Shown here piece after piece: positions 7,458-9,027 of a DNA stretch of 9,027 nucleotides (position 1 is the stretch's first letter; each line of letters begins with the position of its first letter). Where the stretch lies: contig JBBINE010000021.1 in NCBI GenBank assembly GCA_037444025.1, positions 1-9,027 on the forward strand, written 5' to 3'. The notes beneath the pieces are model-generated. The model was given only the letters and a program-made list of their open reading frames with translations. It made no database searches and had not been told where the DNA came from. Origin of the DNA: JBBINE01 sp037444025 (GTDB taxonomy: Bacteria; Patescibacteriota; Minisyncoccia; UBA6257; HR35). The position numbers were made by a program, and so were the translations under genes.

Positions 7458-8666
7458 TTAATATTCGAAACTAATTCTTAAAATATTTTCTGTTTTTGAC
7501 TTGCGTATGTGCAAGGAAATATCTTGGTTATAAAGAAAAAAACCATCAAATTTTTTCATCTTTAAATCAAATTTTTCTAGCAAAAAAGAAATCAAATTTT
7601 CTAAAGAAGAAAAATCTTTACTATAAGATAACTTATTTAGAAAAGGTATTTTTTGAAAATCAATGCTAATTTTTTTATTTTTTAAAGGAAGATTAAACCT
7701 TTCAATTTTTATTTCTTTTGTTAGATTTAAAAATTCCTGCAATACTTTTTCTTTTTGGATTAACTTTAAAAATTTTAGTAGAGCTAAATATGGAGATTCG
7801 GTTTTGATATCTTTAAATAGATAAAAATGTCCTGAAGGTTCGAAAGCTAAGTCAAGATTATATTTTTTATAAGCTAACTTAAAATTATTATGCCCTGTGG
7901 TAATATAAAAAAAGGTTTTTTCTCTCAACTTTAATAATCCTTCTAATTTTTTACTGAAAAATATAGGTACACCTAATCTTTGGTATTTTTTTTCTAAAGC
8001 TATTAAGTAAAAAATAAAATCTAAAGGAATTTCTTTTCCTTTATAAAAAATAGAAAGCCTATCATTATCTTGATCTGATTTTATTTTCCAGGGTGAGGTT
8101 TTAGAATGATAGATGTTTAACTTTTTAAAATAAGGTAGAGAAGTTTTTAAAAAGAAATTGGATAAGTCAAAATTAACAAAAACTTTTTTAGAAAGATATG
8201 CTGACTTTGATAAAAATTTAAAATAATCTGTAAAAATTTCTTTTTTTATTTTTGGAGAAAAATTAGCTATTTTTTCTTTTTTCTTGATCTTGAAATTTAA
8301 GTATTTCTTTTTTTTATTCTTTTGTTTATTTATTTCCGGTTTCCAACTAGTTCCGTCTTCTAATAAAAATTTCATTCCTACATATTTTGAAGATAAATGA
8401 GAGGCAGTAATAATAATACCAGGTTTTTTCTTTTTTATAACTTGAAAGTAAAAAATAGGCGTAGGAAGTTTTTCTAGATAAATTGTTTGTGGGTAATTAT
8501 CTAAGATAAAATTTCCTACCAAAAGACTTTTCTTGTTGCTATCAATGGCTAAAATAAAATTTCTTTTGTTGATAGATTTTAAAAATTTATCTATGCATTC
8601 TCTAATAATTTCATAACTTAACTCTTTAGGAAAGATACCCCTTATATCGTAATCTGTAATAAGCAT
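7458..8666 (-). CDS. Divergent alpha-D-phosphohexomutase (phosphomannomutase/phosphoglucomutase-like)
   Basis: Cytosolic enzyme expected to interconvert hexose 1- and 6-phosphates for wall or glycan precursors. Identification rests on four family motifs in the right order: YDIRG at the N-terminus (6-10); the catalytic-serine loop TASHLS (87-92, Ser89), normally TASHNP; the metal loop DQDNDR (198-203); the sugar-specificity loop EPSGH (276-280), normally GEESGH; and the phosphate-binding loop RKSKTENILR (388-397). It is 402 residues against about 450-460, and the loss is mainly in domain 2: the DAGNG segment and the stretch before the metal loop are much reduced, with a Lys-rich linker at 109-132. 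An in-frame TAA lies one codon upstream of the ATG, so the start is fixed at or after it. No Shine-Dalgarno is visible. It is the first gene of the minus-strand cluster. Substrate (mannose, glucose or glucosamine phosphate) cannot be decided. Confidence 0.8.
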   Translation of the reverse strand: MLITDYDIRGIFPKELSYEIIRECIDKFLKSINKRNFILAIDSNKKSLLVGNFILDNYPQTIYLEKLPTPIFYFQVIKKKKPGIIITASHLSSKYVGMKFLLEDGTSWKPEINKQKNKKKKYLNFKIKKKEKIANFSPKIKKEIFTDYFKFLSKSAYLSKKVFVNFDLSNFFLKTSLPYFKKLNIYHSKTSPWKIKSDQDNDRLSIFYKGKEIPLDFIFYLIALEKKYQRLGVPIFFSKKLEGLLKLREKTFFYITTGHNNFKLAYKKYNLDLAFEPSGHFYLFKDIKTESPYLALLKFLKLIQKEKVLQEFLNLTKEIKIERFNLPLKNKKISIDFQKIPFLNKLSYSKDFSSLENLISFLLEKFDLKMKKFDGFFLYNQDISLHIRKSKTENILRISFEY

Positions 8667-8680
8667 TTTTTATATTTTTT

Positions 8681-8703
8681 TAAATTTAAATTTTTTAAAT
8701 TTA
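8681..8703. repeat. Perfect AT-only inverted repeat (10-bp arms, 3-nt loop)
   Basis: The arm taaatttaaa at 8681-8690 is exactly complementary to tttaaattta at 8694-8703, with ttt between. It touches the candidate -10 box and covers the expected transcription start and leader of the minus-strand operon. On neither strand is it followed by a U-tract, so it does not look like an intrinsic terminator. It could be an operator, a leader hairpin, or chance in A/T-only DNA. Confidence 0.5.
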
Positions 8704-8708
8704 TTATA
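8703..8708 (-). promoter_or_regulatory. Candidate -10 box of the phosphohexomutase-mltG-znu-rel operon
   Basis: The minus strand reads TATAAT, a perfect sigma-70 type -10 hexamer, 37 bases and more upstream of the ATG at 8666. No convincing TTGACA-like -35 sits 16-18 bases further up (CTATTT is the sequence there). The expected leader would be about 30 nt, A-rich and without a Shine-Dalgarno. In such AT-rich DNA a chance match is possible, but this is the only gap able to hold a promoter for the cluster. Confidence 0.42.
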
Positions 8709-8724
8709 AAGCAAAATTTTGATA

Positions 8725-8748
8725 AAAATAGATGATTTTTTCTAATCA
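8725..8748 (-). terminator. Weak possible terminator after the surface-protein gene
   Basis: On the minus strand, 14 bases past the TAG stop, TGATT and AATCA can pair as a 5-bp stem around a 6-nt loop (8733-8748), followed by a short U-rich run TATTTTTA. The stem is too weak for a confident intrinsic terminator. Confidence 0.2.
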
Positions 8749-8762
8749 AAAGAAATTTTATT

Positions 8763-9027
8763 CTATAGTTGGCATTGAGTAGTACTTGTAGGTGTAACTG
8801 AAGAGATTGAAGGTGAAGGAGTGTTAATAGTAGGAGAAACAGAACTTACTGAAGGTGATACACTGCTTATTGTAGGTGTAATAGAAGACACTGTAGGTGA
8901 AACTGAAGAAACTGCTGAACAATTATTGATGTTACCTGAAGAATCAAGTTTAACGAGGAAAAAATCATAATAACCTGCTCCAAAACTATCTGTGTATCCT
9001 ACCACTATATAACCACCGTCAGAAGTT
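8763..9027 (-). CDS. C-terminal end of a secreted beta-propeller-like repeat protein (N-terminus beyond window)
   Basis: The frame is open to the right edge and ends with TAG at 8763-8765, so only the last 87 codons are seen. The visible part starts TSDGGYIVVGYTDSFGAGYYDFFLVKLDSSGNI, one unit of the DGGYIVxG...DxxLxKLDSxGN repeat found in large bacterial and archaeal surface proteins thought to form beta-propellers. After Asn-Asn-Cys come six 7-residue Ser/Thr/Pro repeats (SSVSPTV type) and the end TTQCQL. Two cysteines flank the low-complexity tail. The codon at 9003-9005 is GTG within the propeller repeat and is not a believable start. The region is visibly richer in G+C than the neighbouring genes. 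Function is unknown; a cell-surface or secreted role is inferred from the repeat family. Confidence 0.78.
   Translation of the reverse strand, partial: TSDGGYIVVGYTDSFGAGYYDFFLVKLDSSGNINNCSAVSSVSPTVSSITPTISSVSPSVSSVSPTINTPSPSISSVTPTSTTQCQL
8784..8909 (-). repeat. Six tandem 21-bp units encoding Ser/Thr/Pro heptapeptides
   Basis: Read on the minus strand, consecutive units encode SSVSPTV, SSITPTI, SSVSPSV, SSVSPTI, NTPSPSI and SSVTPTS. Each has Pro at position 3 or 5 and mostly a Val/Ile at 3 and 7. The units are exactly 21 bp and in frame, so copy number could change without breaking the frame. The DNA copies have diverged, mostly by Ser/Thr and Val/Ile substitutions. Confidence 0.85.

Larger units (their letters stand above)
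8667..8762. other. Intergenic spacer, the only substantial gap in the window
   Basis: These 96 bases separate the surface-protein gene from the six-gene cluster, both on the minus strand. Almost all A/T. It holds a candidate promoter for the cluster, an AT-only perfect inverted repeat and a weak hairpin after the upstream gene; no small ORF or RNA gene is evident. Confidence 0.7.

Noticed and set aside
8681..8703. Inverted repeat as an intrinsic terminator of the surface-protein gene
   Set aside because: The stem is A/T only and on the minus strand is followed by A residues instead of U.
8784..8909. Tandem 21-bp units as a possible CRISPR array
   Set aside because: The units are contiguous without spacers, diverged, and in frame within a coding region that yields regular heptapeptides.
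9003..9005. GTG as the start of the right-edge gene
   Set aside because: The codon sits in the middle of a propeller repeat (GGYIVVGY) and the frame is open to the window edge.

Overview
The window is a very AT-rich, almost gap-free piece of bacterial genome. The low GC, the compact genes, the start-stop overlaps and the weak Shine-Dalgarno sequences suggest a member of the Candidate Phyla Radiation (Patescibacteria), perhaps Parcubacteria-like. This placement is inference; no rRNA or marker gene is present to settle it. TGA is used as a stop codon by four genes (znuB, znuC, znuA, mltG), so the code is the ordinary one and not the TGA=Gly code of Gracilibacteria/Absconditabacteria.

Layout. 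On the + strand (1-2351), a left-truncated protein-L-isoaspartate O-methyltransferase gene (pcm) is followed with no spacing (TAA then ATG) by a Kef-type cation/proton antiporter carrying a C-terminal RCK domain. The antiporter gene converges with, and overlaps by 8 bp, a six-gene minus-strand cluster. Read in its own direction, that cluster is: a divergent alpha-D-phosphohexomutase (8666-7458), endolytic transglycosylase MltG (7438-6434), the zinc/manganese ABC importer as binding protein ZnuA (6437-5550), ATPase ZnuC (5553-4837) and permease ZnuB (4850-4041), and a RelA/SpoT-family (p)ppGpp synthetase/hydrolase (4044-2344). The last five genes overlap by 4, 4, 14 and 4 bases, so they are very probably one translationally coupled transcript. 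A perfect TATAAT box lies 37 bases upstream of the phosphohexomutase start. At the right edge is the C-terminal end of a secreted beta-propeller-type surface protein ending in six 7-residue Ser/Thr/Pro repeats.

How the parts fit. The cluster joins cell-wall functions (hexose phosphate interconversion, glycan strand cleavage), high-affinity divalent metal uptake and the stringent-response alarmone enzyme. The pcm/kef pair concerns protein repair and ion homeostasis. All of these are known families and I see no clearly new system. The most unusual parts are the Rel protein, which goes straight from TGS to ACT without the helical and zinc-finger modules and has a RelA-like EFND motif beside an intact hydrolase site; the phosphohexomutase with a shortened domain 2; and the fixed coupling of a metal importer to Rel.
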